Below the pieces are notes generated by a model, which saw nothing but the letters and a program-made list of their open reading frames with translations, was not told where the DNA came from and did no database searches. A stretch of 64,000 nt of DNA from Fratercula arctica (taxonomy: Eukaryota; Chordata; Aves; Charadriiformes; Alcidae), in contig CANTUZ010000012.1 of assembly GCA_947846985.1 (NCBI GenBank), positions 22,592,135 through 22,656,134 on the forward strand. Direction: 5' to 3'. The translations under genes were made by a program, and so were the position numbers. Below, one piece after another: positions 48,466 through 60,100 of the stretch (position 1 is the first letter of the stretch; the number at the start of each line of letters is the position of its first letter).

Positions 48466-50771
48466 CTGGTCAGCAAAGAAGCATCAGCAAGACACAACTT
48501 TCTTAGCAGACTTTTTAGCTGATGCTACGTTTTAGAAAATTGTATCTATTATGTCTGGTTTCACTCAGATAACTGCTTCCTGATGCCTTCCTCAGTTCTT
48601 AGATGTGACGTTAGTCTAGGCAAGCACACAGACCCAATATCCTGTCATTTCTGGATGCCTGCAGCATAATGGAAGGGAAAAACATCTTTTTTCCTGGATG
48701 GACTAGAAAATATTGTTTAATTGAATTTTTGGTGCAAAAGCAGCAAAGTCCAGTGACAATTCAGTCCTGTATTAAAGCAAGATGAAGACCTTTATAGACT
48801 TTACTGCCGGTGATGTGTTAGCTGTAGCACGATTTTGCTGAAGAATGGGAACAAAGACTGTTTTCTGAGTGTTTTAAAATTAAATTATAAAAGTACAGAC
48901 TGTACTAGACACTGTACAGGAGAACAGCTTAGCACAATCCAATGATCATAGGAAGCCCAGCTGTCCAAGATAATTAAGAAAATCCTAGCAGATCTGCAGC
49001 ATGGTCAGTCTACTGTATGGTCAGGACATTGCAGTGCTGCATCTGAAGGCTGATCATGTTTGCACTCCTGTCCTCATACCTTCCAGCTAAGTAGTAACCA
49101 AAAGGCAGAAGAGATTATTAGAAAGTTGGAAATCAAATTATGTCTGTGACTCTCTTTTCTACTAATATAGCACCAACATGAGACACAGTGCTTTCTAGAC
49201 TCCTGCTTCTCTCTAATTTTCTGTAACACCAGCTCTCAGTCTATAAAATAATAGGGAACTGTCATTTTTACTTCACGTCTGTGAGTTACTTTTGTTCCTC
49301 TCATCATTGAATGAATTTGCAGTGTGTACACTGTAAGTAACAAAAGAAGTACTTTTATATATTAAACTATTTGAAAGATCTTAATTTTGGATTTACTTTT
49401 ATTTAAACATAATCATATGGAAGTACAATTACCAAAAAAATATTCCTGTAACTCATTTTCATATCTTCTTAGTAAGCCAAACAAACGTGTCATATTATAC
49501 TTACTAAAATTATGTGTTCAATGGTAACATCTGTAGTTAGCAAGTCCATTCCTACTGTTGCATAGAACTACAGTGTTAAGTGACAATCACAGATTTATTT
49601 CACAGAATAATACACCAGGGAATTACTCTAGTTCAGTGATATTCACTGGGAATTACTATTCTTTAGGAGTGAAGGATTTAAATGCAGAAAGACTATGTAT
49701 CATGCCATGTTAATGAACAAGATAAGGCTGGTACTAACTAGCTAATGTCATAAGATGTGCTATCCCAATATACTCTTCAAGGAAAATATACATTTTCTAA
49801 ATTTGAAACCTACTGTTTGAATTTAAAAGATAGAACTTATTCTAAGCCTTACAGTGTCTGCAGTATAATGAACTTTTTCTGTTTTTCCAACTAGATCACA
49901 TTTATAATGCTAGAATGAAACAAGCCAAATCAATGGATTCACAATGGGAAGGCATGAATTTGTCTACAGATTTTTGGCATAAAGTAAAAATACAGCTAAC
50001 AGAGACGTTTTTTTTCCCGCTGTATAATTTTCTGAAACTCAACATTTATGGATGTGGAGCTTCCATCTCCACTGATATTTTATTCTTTTTTTTTTTTTTG
50101 CTTATATTGTGTATGCATTGCTCTGACAGATTTTTATGTTTTTTAAGTAAGAGTAATATAACTTGTAAAAATACAGCTGGGGAACCAGCAAACACGTTTG
50201 AATATATATGGTAAAATATTGACCATATTTTTATTATATTGACCATATATATTGAATACATGTGGTTGCTTTCTGAAATATTAATCTCTTAAAGTCTGTT
50301 GGGACAGCTGAAATCAATGAGACAACTCATTTGCAACAGGAACTATGTCTTTGTTTTTTTCTAAGATAAGGGGACATAGTGCTATAAGAAACTCAGACAG
50401 ATACCCAACAAAAATGTTGAACTATTGTTTATTGTAACCAAATACAAGGTCACCAAATTCATAAGTGGGTCTTATCCACAGTTATGGACAGAATCCAAGC
50501 AACTTGATCGGTGTTTTATTATTTACTGTTTGCTATTTATTAAAGAACACTTGTAGAGAGGTGGAAGGTTACCCCAGCTTTTTACATTTGTACTGTAAGA
50601 TATGTTCCCTGTCTGGGAGATATTACAGCTTAACAGATGTCTCCCAGATGGTCATCTGATACAAAGTCATACACAGAAGTCAGGTCAGCAACTTTGGAAA
50701 TAAAATCCAACTCACAGGAAATATTTATAGTTGATTCAGCATGCAGCAATATGACCTTTGTAAATGCTTAA
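48466..50771. other. unique AT-rich DNA, nothing recognised
   Basis: No supported feature apart from a T14 run at 50086-50099 and short local repeats of ATATTGACCATAT near 50215-50250. Confidence 0.65.
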
Positions 50772-50985
50772 GGAAAAAGAAGAGGAAAAGTTTACATACT
50801 TAGCTAGAAAACTTTTGGTAAAAATATCAGGGAAACTTTTAGTTTGGCATTTCTAAGGCCTACCCAAAGTTAAAAAAGAGAGAAAAAAATGTTTAACATA
50901 CTTAGAGTAGCAAAATTTGTGGTAAAAATATTAGTGAAACACTTTGTTATTCCTGAGGCCTGCTCGATGTAAGAAAAATACAAAA
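50772..50985. repeat. diverged tandem duplication, period about 102 bp
   Basis: Two adjacent copies, about 50772-50877 and 50878-50985, share the same ordered landmarks. These are an A/G-rich lead, GTTTACATACTTAG versus TTTAACATACTTAG, GGTAAAAATATCAGGGAAAC versus GGTAAAAATATTAGTGAAAC, a T-rich block, TTCTAAGGCCTACC versus TCCTGAGGCCTGCT, then GTTAAAAAA versus GTAAGAAAAA. Offsets between matching words are 100 to 104 bp. The copies differ at many positions, so the duplication is old. I do not recognise the unit as a known repeat, and no third copy is visible on either side. Confidence 0.85.
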
Positions 50986-52749
50986 GAACTTATAAATATC
51001 ATATTATGAGATCTGCTCAAAACAGATGGTTTAAATGGATTATAGCAACCTTATGAATTGGAAACAAAATACATCATCTTTCACATACTCTAAGTGCCTG
51101 CCCATACTTATCCAATTATTTCTCTAAAAGCCATGCAAGGCATTTGGAGTTCTGACACACAATGACCTGTTATTTCTACCAATTAATAGTCAAAGAATCA
51201 TCCTTCTTCATGAGCGGAAGCAGAGGCTTACAGCATGAGTAGAGCATATGATTTGTCTGCTCAACTTTGATGGAAAACTGAAACAACTACCAAGGGACAA
51301 ATGACATTAGCATGGAATAATGTTATCTCAGAACAGCTCTGTCTGCTTTTTAACATGTAGGCACCTCACATAGGCACTCTGCAAACACTATATTAAAAAT
51401 GAAAATAAATATTAATGTTCATAGTTATCTACTTCAGGACTTATTCGCAAAGTCTAACATTAGGATCCCTAAAGCCAATGTAGAAAAAAAGTGGTCTGCA
51501 TTACCCCCGGAGGTGTTATACATCTCTTCTAGGACAGGGAAGCTAGTTTTGTAGCAGAAGCTTCTCAGGCACATGCCTAAAGTTAAACAATTCTGCTCTT
51601 GTTGGGTTAGCTTTCAGCTAGATGAAACAGCAAGCAGAAACATCCAGTGGTACAACCGTATCAGCAGTCTGCCAAAAAGGGTAGACAGCAGAACATGTGG
51701 CCTAGGGTGGAGGGAATGCCACTTCTGACAGCAGCATTAGTTAGCTTAAGCTGATTATGACACTATAACCCTTTCTTGCCAACCTGCCAAAACAATCATC
51801 CAAATTGCACTAGAGTACTTCCAGATAATACACTGGAACTCTCCTTTCAACATTAGAGATCTGGCCAGACTATTTGCTATAACATTTCCTTTACTCTGCT
51901 TTGGATTGCATAGGAAGTTTATATTTCTCTCCTGGCAGTTGTGTGTCACTAATTTGCGGAGAATATTTCATTCACAAAACCAAAAGCGTACAGTGACTTT
52001 ATAGGTTTGAAAAGTTATTTAAAGAATGAAAAAAAGTGGACTGTGAGTGATTTCCAAGTCTGATTCTAATACCAGTTTTCAGTTTGTTACTCTGCACACA
52101 GCATAGTTTACCTCAGTCTTCTATAGCTGCTCTGAAAAGCATTTATTAGGAGACTGCTGTAACAGTATTTCAAGTGACATAACTTCTTACTGTGCGTAGC
52201 ATGCTGGTTTAGAGGTGTGTCTGCACTGTAATGCAGTACCTTCCTTGACTACACAAGCCAGGTGGGCTGAATCTCAGGTGGGCACTCCCAGACCCTTGCA
52301 GAAAAAGTCTTAGGGCTTTCAACGCTTTTTAATTCTAAATTTCCCTTAGTCTTATCTTGGGTTTGAAATATTTTTTTAACACAATTTTTGAATTACAGTG
52401 GCTGCTAAGGTGCTTTTAGTCATATAACTTTAGTGCTCTTTATCTGCCTTTATAAAAGGGGCTACAGGATTTCAGGCAGGAGAGGCAGTTTCTCAGTTTA
52501 CCCTTTTGTATAAAGTGCAGTGGTCTACTTTTTAGGTTCTGGATGAAGGATTTGTTTTAGTTCTGGTTTTGGTTTTTATTGCTATTTGTCAAATATACAG
52601 GATGTAAAGTCAAAGTGTCTTCTACTTTCCCTGGGTAGACCATCTGGGGTTTGTGGCAGTCCTTAGTTCTGGAAGAAGAGCACGTAGCACAGGCCAGACA
52701 CCTGGGTTGTGCCATGACTTTTACATTTTTTTTTCTTATAAAGATTGCA
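50986..52749. other. unique DNA, nothing recognised
   Basis: No exon, RNA gene or repeat that I can support. Confidence 0.65.
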
Positions 52750-52821
52750 GAATAGAATAGAATATTTCAGTTGGAAGGAACCCACAACAATCATCTAGTC
52801 CAACTGCCTGACCACTTAGAA
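52750..52821 (-). mobile_element. CR1 LINE, short 3' end (CR1-F-like)
   Basis: The plus strand reads AGAATAGAATAGAATATTTC, then AGTTGGAAGGAACCCACAAC and AATCATCTAGTCCAACTGCC before similarity fades near 52821. The TTGGAAGGAACC...ATCATCTAGTCCAACTGCCTGACCA form matches the CR1-F type as I remember it. Only the last part of the element remains. Confidence 0.9.
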
Positions 52822-54999
52822 TTAAATAATCTGGTTTTACCTTGCAGACTCAAAAAACATTGAGAAATATATTAGCCCTAGATTTACTCATCTCAGTGGG
52901 AATACTGCCTGAGTGAGGAGCGAAGTCTTCAGCTTCAATGATACGCTTGTAATGTACACAAAGAAGACAGAAAAGAAAACAGACGACTAAAACTTGTGCT
53001 TGTATGTGGTTTCAGTTACTAATATCATCTTCATTTCCTGGCATTTGATATGTGCTCCATTTTTTAGGGTGCTTTGAAGCATTCTTGCTGCACACCAAAT
53101 TAATTTTAAGTTGGCTAGAGTGGTACCTATTAGTGCCTGATGTAAAAATTAGTTCTAAAATGTATTTTCATATTCTGAGGGTAGATGGTACATGTAGCTT
53201 TTTTAGGTCACTGTAGCTTTTTATTTATCACAGTCAGTTTGGAAAGTAGAACATGTTTCCTGCAGGTGTTACAGCTTTTTGCAACAGAATTTTTGAATAG
53301 AAATTTACCTTTGATGTTACATGATTCTATAAAATAGAAAGGAAAAGAAAATAAGTTTACTTCTTGACAGCAGAAGCGTGACTCAGGAGCTTGGCTATGC
53401 TATGTCAATTTAAATTAATCTTTCTTATCAAGACTGTTGCTTGAAATTTAAAACACAGATTTTTTTAAAAATCAAATTGAATAATCTTTAGAAAAAATGA
53501 CACAATCCATAATTAAGGGTCATATTATTTTTGAATCGATTATCATTAAGGGGCAAAGTGTTATTTGTACAGCATTCAAGTATAAGCATATTGTATAACC
53601 AAACAACTGGTATCAGTTCCATTTCCCTACTGTAAATTGCAACTTTTTTTATTTGTTACACTTCAAGTACCCTTGAAATACTTGAACATGCTGGTTCCAG
53701 TACTCTCTGAATCAGAAAAATTTCCCTTGCAGAGAAAACATCTCTTTAGAGCTGCCTGCCCAACACCTCTTCAATTTATGCAGATGACAACCCTTCTGCA
53801 AAACTAGAGTCAGTCAAATATGTATCCACTCTGGACCATTCCTCAGTCCTACCTATTCTTGCCTGCACTAGGTGCATTTAGGTGGACAGACCAGTGCTGC
53901 ACTTAAGAACATAAAGGGACATGTATTTTACAGTTTTAAATGATCCATTTATCTCACAATAAATAGTTTGAGAGTTACAGTCCAAGGCTCAAAATATGCC
54001 TCCAGTATGGGTATAGTTTACAGTTCTAATCATTGCAGATGCCAAACAACAGGAATGTTTAACAGCTGTCAAACCTTCCATCCATTTAAAAGTCTAATTG
54101 ATTTGCACATGTGCAGAAGATACCATACATCTGGTATTGGTCTTGGTATTGGCCTTTGAGAGGGTACACAAATACAATAAGAAGCTTGAAGAAATTAGCA
54201 ACATGCAACTATTCACCAATGATCACTGAAAACGTTAACCATGTGAGCTCTTGGTTAACACAGTTTGACACACAATGAAAAGCCTGATAATCTGTCTCTT
54301 AAACCACAAACTAAAGATATTTAACAGAAAGTAGATTTACTATAAGGAAGACCCAGAAGAAGAAAAAACTACAGAAAATTTAGGATTATGCATGTCTCAG
54401 AGGCCCTCATGAGCAAGTGACATAAACCACGGCAAGGAAAAATAAAAACAGCATAATCCCAGCACATACAGCTTTAGGGAAATAAACTATCTCACAACTG
54501 ATTAGATTTTAAAAATGTCATCTAAAGAAAAACTGGATATAACTTGTTCCTAGAATACAGAAACAAAAGACAGGGAAAGATTCCATCTGAGCAAGTCATC
54601 GAAGAACAACATCAAAGATCTTTTTTTCCTATTCCTCCCTTCTTTACCATGCCTCTTCCACTTCCCCCGTTCCAATATTTTTACAAAACTTATCAGAAAA
54701 AATAGAAATTAATAGGTAAAAAAGGAAATTACTTCATTTTGTGAAGTTTTCCCTTCATGAAATTTCCTTCCAAAACTTCATAGATGATGTTTTCATCAAA
54801 TTCACTTGCAGTTCATGAAAGGGCATGTAGAAAATAGGCAGGCAGCAGTTCATTGTCAGTAATATTTCTCTAGCCTCTGTTAACCCTTCCATTACTGCAT
54901 AGAGTTTCAACTAGTCACATCCATCAGTCAGCCTTACCCTTCGCACTGTCACCACACTCTCTTTAGAGAAGAAAGGACTTGCCTACTCTTGCTGTCAGA
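52822..54999. other. unique AT-rich DNA, nothing recognised
   Basis: No supported gene or repeat. Confidence 0.65.
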
Positions 55000-55660
55000 G
55001 CCCTCAAGGCACTAATACGCTTTAATGGCCCTGACCAGCCTCAGCTGGAGCGTCCACTCACATTCCTTGCCCATGGGCCCAGGAGCCCTTTTTAAGCTCA
55101 GCCTTGGTCCTTCAATGGTCTGAGCCACACTGATGGAGCAGTACTAGTCTCAGCTTTGTGCTAGTCATACCTATGCTTGGTTATTGAACCCCTTGATTCA
55201 GGCCTTGACCTACAAACTGACTTCCTGGCTTCACCTTGGACTATCGTGCTGCTGTGGACCTGCTTGGCAACTACTGGAACAGGTCCTGATGTGTGTGGGT
55301 TGACACATGCAGCAGGCCCCTTGATCTCAGACCTGCCTCATCACAATGAACTTGTCTTTTGGTCTGGACTCTTGCTTGGATATGGTGACCATCTCTGGAC
55401 ATGCCCTGCTTACCTTGCTCAGGGACTGTGGGGCTGGGCCCAGGCTGTTGAGGCTGTCTCTGTTATGCTCAGAGAGATGTTGGCCAGTGTTGTTCCCTCA
55501 TGTTTACTTTTGTGCAGCTTGTCTGTAGTCTTGAGTATGCTTTCTCATTATGCAGTGGTAAATAATTATCTTTCCTTAGGTTTTCTGCCCTTTTTTCTCT
55601 TCAGGTTTCCAATTGACCTTCCTTTCATATCTTTCTTCTCAGGTTCTCACTAGGCCTCCT
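55000..55660. repeat. GC-richer tract, possible unrecognised interspersed repeat
   Basis: The plus strand has a clearly higher C, T and G content than its flanks and many CTTGG, CTGG and GACCT words (GGTTATTGAACCCCTTGATT, GACTATCGTGCTGCTGTGGA, TGGACCTGCTTGGCAAC), with a TATA-like TTTTTAAG near 55089. This texture recalls LTRs of vertebrate retrotransposons, but I can name no family and see no clear TG...CA ends or target-site duplication. The longest open frame of the window (55177-55653, 158 codons, TTG start) lies here. Its leucine-rich translation is explained by composition and matches no protein I know. Confidence 0.35.
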
Positions 55661-56345
55661 AGCTGTGGATCTCACTCCTTTCTCAAATCTCTCTGTCCCC
55701 TTCCACTAGGAAATCCCTACTTCATGCCTATCCTGATGTAAAAGGGCTTAATGACTTGATCTGTCCCTAAATCAGTAAAGGAGACTCTCTCACCATTTTA
55801 CAGAATAATTGAAAAACGGAGAGAAAAATCTTGGGAGTTAGAAGATAAGTAATAATTTAGTATAAATTCTTAGTGACATCTGAGAAAGGTCACCACACTT
55901 AGAGGCGGGGGTGGAAAAAACATAAAATGACAAGCTCTCTCTTAAATAGAACTTTAGGTGTAAAAACTCCAAGCTCTTCCTCTTAAAATTTGTATGTAAG
56001 CTGTGTCGTAGCAAACAATGTTGAATGAACAGAAAGGAAAATGCCAACATACTTTTTTCTGGGCCAAGACTCTGGAATGAGTAATGAGCTGGAAGAATGC
56101 TCTGCACTAAATGTAGTGTTTGACAGACATTTTTCTTTCAGAGCAGACAAGAAGCTTCCTCCACTAACTGAAGCTTATGTGAAGTGTAAATAAGGATCTG
56201 CTGCTTTGCTCCTTCCATCAGGGGCTATAAAACCAGAAACATTACTAGTAGATTTTATGAAGCCCATGCAGGCCTTGTTTGCCAAGTACCATGCTGTATT
56301 TTCCACCTTGCTGAACTGATTTGCAAACAAATGGGCTACATGTTT

Positions 56346-56440
56346 AAAAAAAAAAACCCAAAAACCACAACAACAAAAAAAACCCAACCAACCCCACCCT
56401 CGCCAAACACTGCCAAACAAAAAATCCCCAACAACACCTG
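56346..56440. repeat. A/C-rich low-complexity tract
   Basis: Mostly A and C on the plus strand (A11, then CCCAAAAACC, CAACAACAAAA, CCAACCAACCCC). It produces the G/V/F-rich open frames on the minus strand at 56175-56420 and 56336-56596, which are artefacts. Confidence 0.85.
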
Positions 56441-57001
56441 ACTATGGCACAGCTCTTGGAAGTAGTGGCTCTGAGCACCAAAGAAGCTTCCACCTATTAC
56501 TTTTGTCACAACAGCAGCACTCTCATGAAGAAAATAACCTCCTCCCCCACCCCGTTCATTTTTGCATCTTTTTGATCCAAGTGTTTTGCTGCGCATGAGA
56601 TCATGTAGTTTTCTCCCACGACGTGAAGAGATTGAGAGTGCTAGGTATTACTTCAGTACAAATTCTTTTTCTGTGACAGGAATTAAACCACGGCAGACAA
56701 TGTCTTTACAGTTCCAAATCTCTTTCCACTACCATTCCAGTTTTCAAAATAGCTATTTTTATGTCCTGACTACCATGCTCCCAAGGACATGTTCAACAGT
56801 GCCTTGTTCCCATTTGTTCCACCACTTCATTTCACTGCTGTCTCCCTATATCAGACACAAAGGTTACTTTAGTATTAAAAAAGGCAGTATGACCTTTCTT
56901 CCTCCTAAGTTCAGGAACTAAAAGCAGGAATTTCCAGTGGCTCCCTAGACCAGGGTATGCCATATGCATGTTCTCCTTCAATATATAGTGAATTTAAATT
57001 G

Positions 57002-57140
57002 CAGTTTTCCCAGTGGGTTTCAAGTCTGAACTATATTGAATACTTAGTCCTCAATCCTGCCAGTAATTAATTAGATTAACATTCTTACAGCTTGTGCCTT
57101 AAGTGCTTTACTTGAGGTAGAGCGCTCAGCACCGTACATG
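57002..57140. repeat. possible ancient MITE/SINE remnant
   Basis: The landmarks CTCAATCCTGCCAGTAA, TGCCTTAAGTGCTTTACTTG and AGCGCTCAGCACC resemble the 'CAAATCCTGC...CTTAAGTGCTTTGCTGAAT...GCTGAGCACC' pattern found in old amniote repeats. The match is suggestive and the family is uncertain. Confidence 0.3.
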
Positions 57141-60100
57141 TAGAAGCTTTTAAAAGGCAAAGTGAGCAATCCATGTGTAGCACTTCTTGCAACTACCAGG
57201 GTTCAGTAAAAATGCATGGAATGTTTTTGGCCTAAGGTAGCCTGGTCTGAAAAGTATTAACCTTATAGGAAAAAAGGTCTAGTAAGATGATGATCTTTCA
57301 TTTAAAGACCTCTGCCAGATCATTCTTAAAGCATACAGATGAAGGCATTGTGATGCTTCACTGCATAGATTTTTATCAAAGTTACACTACAAAAATATTG
57401 TTCTCAATGTACAAAATGCTTTGCTAGCCCCGCAACTTTTTTAGCTAGTGTGCAAAAAGAAAAAGAGTGTTTGTCTCAAAGGGAGAATTAATACTTAAAT
57501 ATCATCCTATAAACATAAAGACCATTTGCTTTATAAAAGCCAGGAAAAAAAAGTGGACTTATGAGAGCTTGCTCTTGAAAGCCTTCCAAAGCAGTTATGC
57601 TCTTATTGAGTAGAATCGTAATAATAATACAATAGATAAAAACTCTAATTAGGGTACCAGGAGAAGAACCTAGGGGGCAGCACAACATTTAAGACATAAT
57701 CCTGTCTTAAATGACGCAGAGCTGCAAAAGAACTTTTATAGACACTCTGCACTGGAAAGAATTTAACCACTAGTGAATATTCCTTATGTTTTGCAGTTTG
57801 GCTTAAGACAGTGTTCTCTCATTCTTCTCTGTTCCGCCTCTTAAATATGAGCTGACTCCAATCTCAGGCTGACTTTGGCACCAATACGTAAAGTAGATGT
57901 ACACATCTAATATTAATGACTGTTCGAGCTCTTCTATTTATCAGTGACAATAGGTTAAATCCACTATATTCCCATATGAAATTTGTCATCCTCTTCTGTG
58001 ATTCACACAAAGCCTTAGTGATAAGTGAGCTGCTGTAATTCAGGTCAATAAATCTCCAGATGACTTTTTAAAGTTATCAAGGAAAATTCTTTTTGCAGCA
58101 GGGAAGCTTCTTCTGACCAATGAACTTCTGCCAGAGTAGAAATGGATATACCTACTAGAGTTGAGACACAAAGGAAAAAGTTTGTTGTTCTTTTTTTTTA
58201 GAAAAATCACCAAATAAATCACTCTCTCAAACAAAATAGGAGTCTGTTACAACTCAAGACTCTTCAAGGTTTGGGAAATATATAGATTTATGGAAATGGA
58301 AATTCTGGTGATGAAGCCCCTTGTATCAGTTTTAATCCTTACAGGTGTAGACCAATAGTTTTAAGATCAGATAAAGTCCAGGTAGAATGCTGATATCCTT
58401 ACTAATACTGAATAAATACCTCATGCAGTACCTGGGTATCAGTAGGACCATTAGTGAAACAAGGGTATAAATTGCCCAGTCATGGGATAGAAGAAGAAAA
58501 ACAAGTGGTGTTCAGTCTTTGCTCTAGGTCTCTTAGAAACTAAAACTGGCCTCTGGTGGAGCCTGAAAAAAGCCTTATGATTCTCTGTCATGCTGCCTTG
58601 TTAGAATGTGTCACTGCATGCCCACTGCAACTGTGTAAGCATGCTCTGTAGATTTGAGATCCCTAACACTGTCATTCTAGTGGCACAGAATTTTCAACAA
58701 ATTTTAATGGTAATTATTTCACTTAAGGACTTTTACTTGAGGTACTTGTTGCCTATGTAAGTATATAATGACTTTCTTGGAAGGCAGTTTTAGATGTCTT
58801 TGAAGGTGCCAGTAAACTTACACCTGGAAGTAAAACAAGTAATATCCTATATATATAGCATAACTACTGCAACTTGGTGTCCTTTATATAAGCCTACCTT
58901 AAAGTAAATCAGTAAAAACACCCAAACTAGAGTTAGCACACTTATGTGACTGGAGCTCAGTTTCAGTATAATTGTTAATAAGTTTGCAAAAAGGCAGCTC
59001 ACTTTTAAAATGAATGTTGAATTACACCTCAACTCAGAGCCTGCTGCGGATATAACAATGTCATGGTGAAGCTGGCATTGTAGGGCAATGTAGCCATTTC
59101 CCGATTAGCCCCCAGCATGACTAGCAGATGCCATTTCAGTGAGGGCAAAATAGGCTTTATGTACGACTTCTCTCTCAAAGAGTGTAATTTCCTTGCTTAC
59201 ATATTGAAAATAGGATCCAGATCTCTGACTGGCAGAAGTATACTCCATGAATGTCTGGAAGTGGGAGAGGCTGATATTAAGCTAGTTCCAAACTTCTTTT
59301 ATGCTGGACCTGACAGGCGCTGACCTAGCTTAGAGGCTGTTCTGAATTCTATAACCTGCTTTCATTCCTGCACTGTTTTTGACATATGGGGATCACCTGA
59401 ATGGAGCCGTGCCTTTAACACTCCTATACAGGAGGCACTAGTTGAGTATGTATGCTTTGTCTGCTGCAGGCAATTTAACCTTATTGTAGTTAACATTTCC
59501 TGTAAGAAGATGGAAGAATTACCGCAGAAGTTAAAAAGTGTTTGTAGGGGTTGACAGAACTGGCAAATTGTGAAAAACAATTAGCTCACGTGAAAGGATG
59601 CTGTTCTTTTGAAATCACTTTGAGAAGATCACCAGTAAAATGGAGTAATCTTTGAAAGTCTAATGGAGCTCCTGGCTAAGAGTGATCCAAAAGTGTGGAT
59701 CAAAGCACTGCACTTTTTAATATAAAAAGGGGAAATGACTTATGGCAACAGAAATCAGAAGTAATGCCTATGGAAATACGTACAATCATCTCATTGTTTT
59801 AGCAACAGTTGCAGAATAGAAATGTCACCCTTAATTCTAGGTGCAGTTAGTGCATAAAAATATAAATTCTAAAACTGAAACTAAAAGCACCATTCTAACT
59901 AATTATGTAGGACAGATAAACAGAATGAAATATAAATATAATCTGAATTAAATAGATCAAATATCTTCTCAGTATACTTTCCACTTTTTGCAAAAATCTT
60001 TACTCAAAGCAATCCTTATCTGCATCTATGGAGAATATATATATGCACAGCTTCTAGAATCATGTGATATTCTCAGTATTAGCAGAAAGAGCTACTGCTA

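Noticed and set aside
55177..55653. 158-codon open frame, longest in the window
   Set aside because: It starts with TTG, has a leucine/serine/cysteine-rich composition without any domain, and lies in a GC-richer tract that looks like a repeat.
56175..56596. Two minus-strand frames rich in G, V, F and W
   Set aside because: Produced by the A/C-rich low-complexity tract at 56346-56440.
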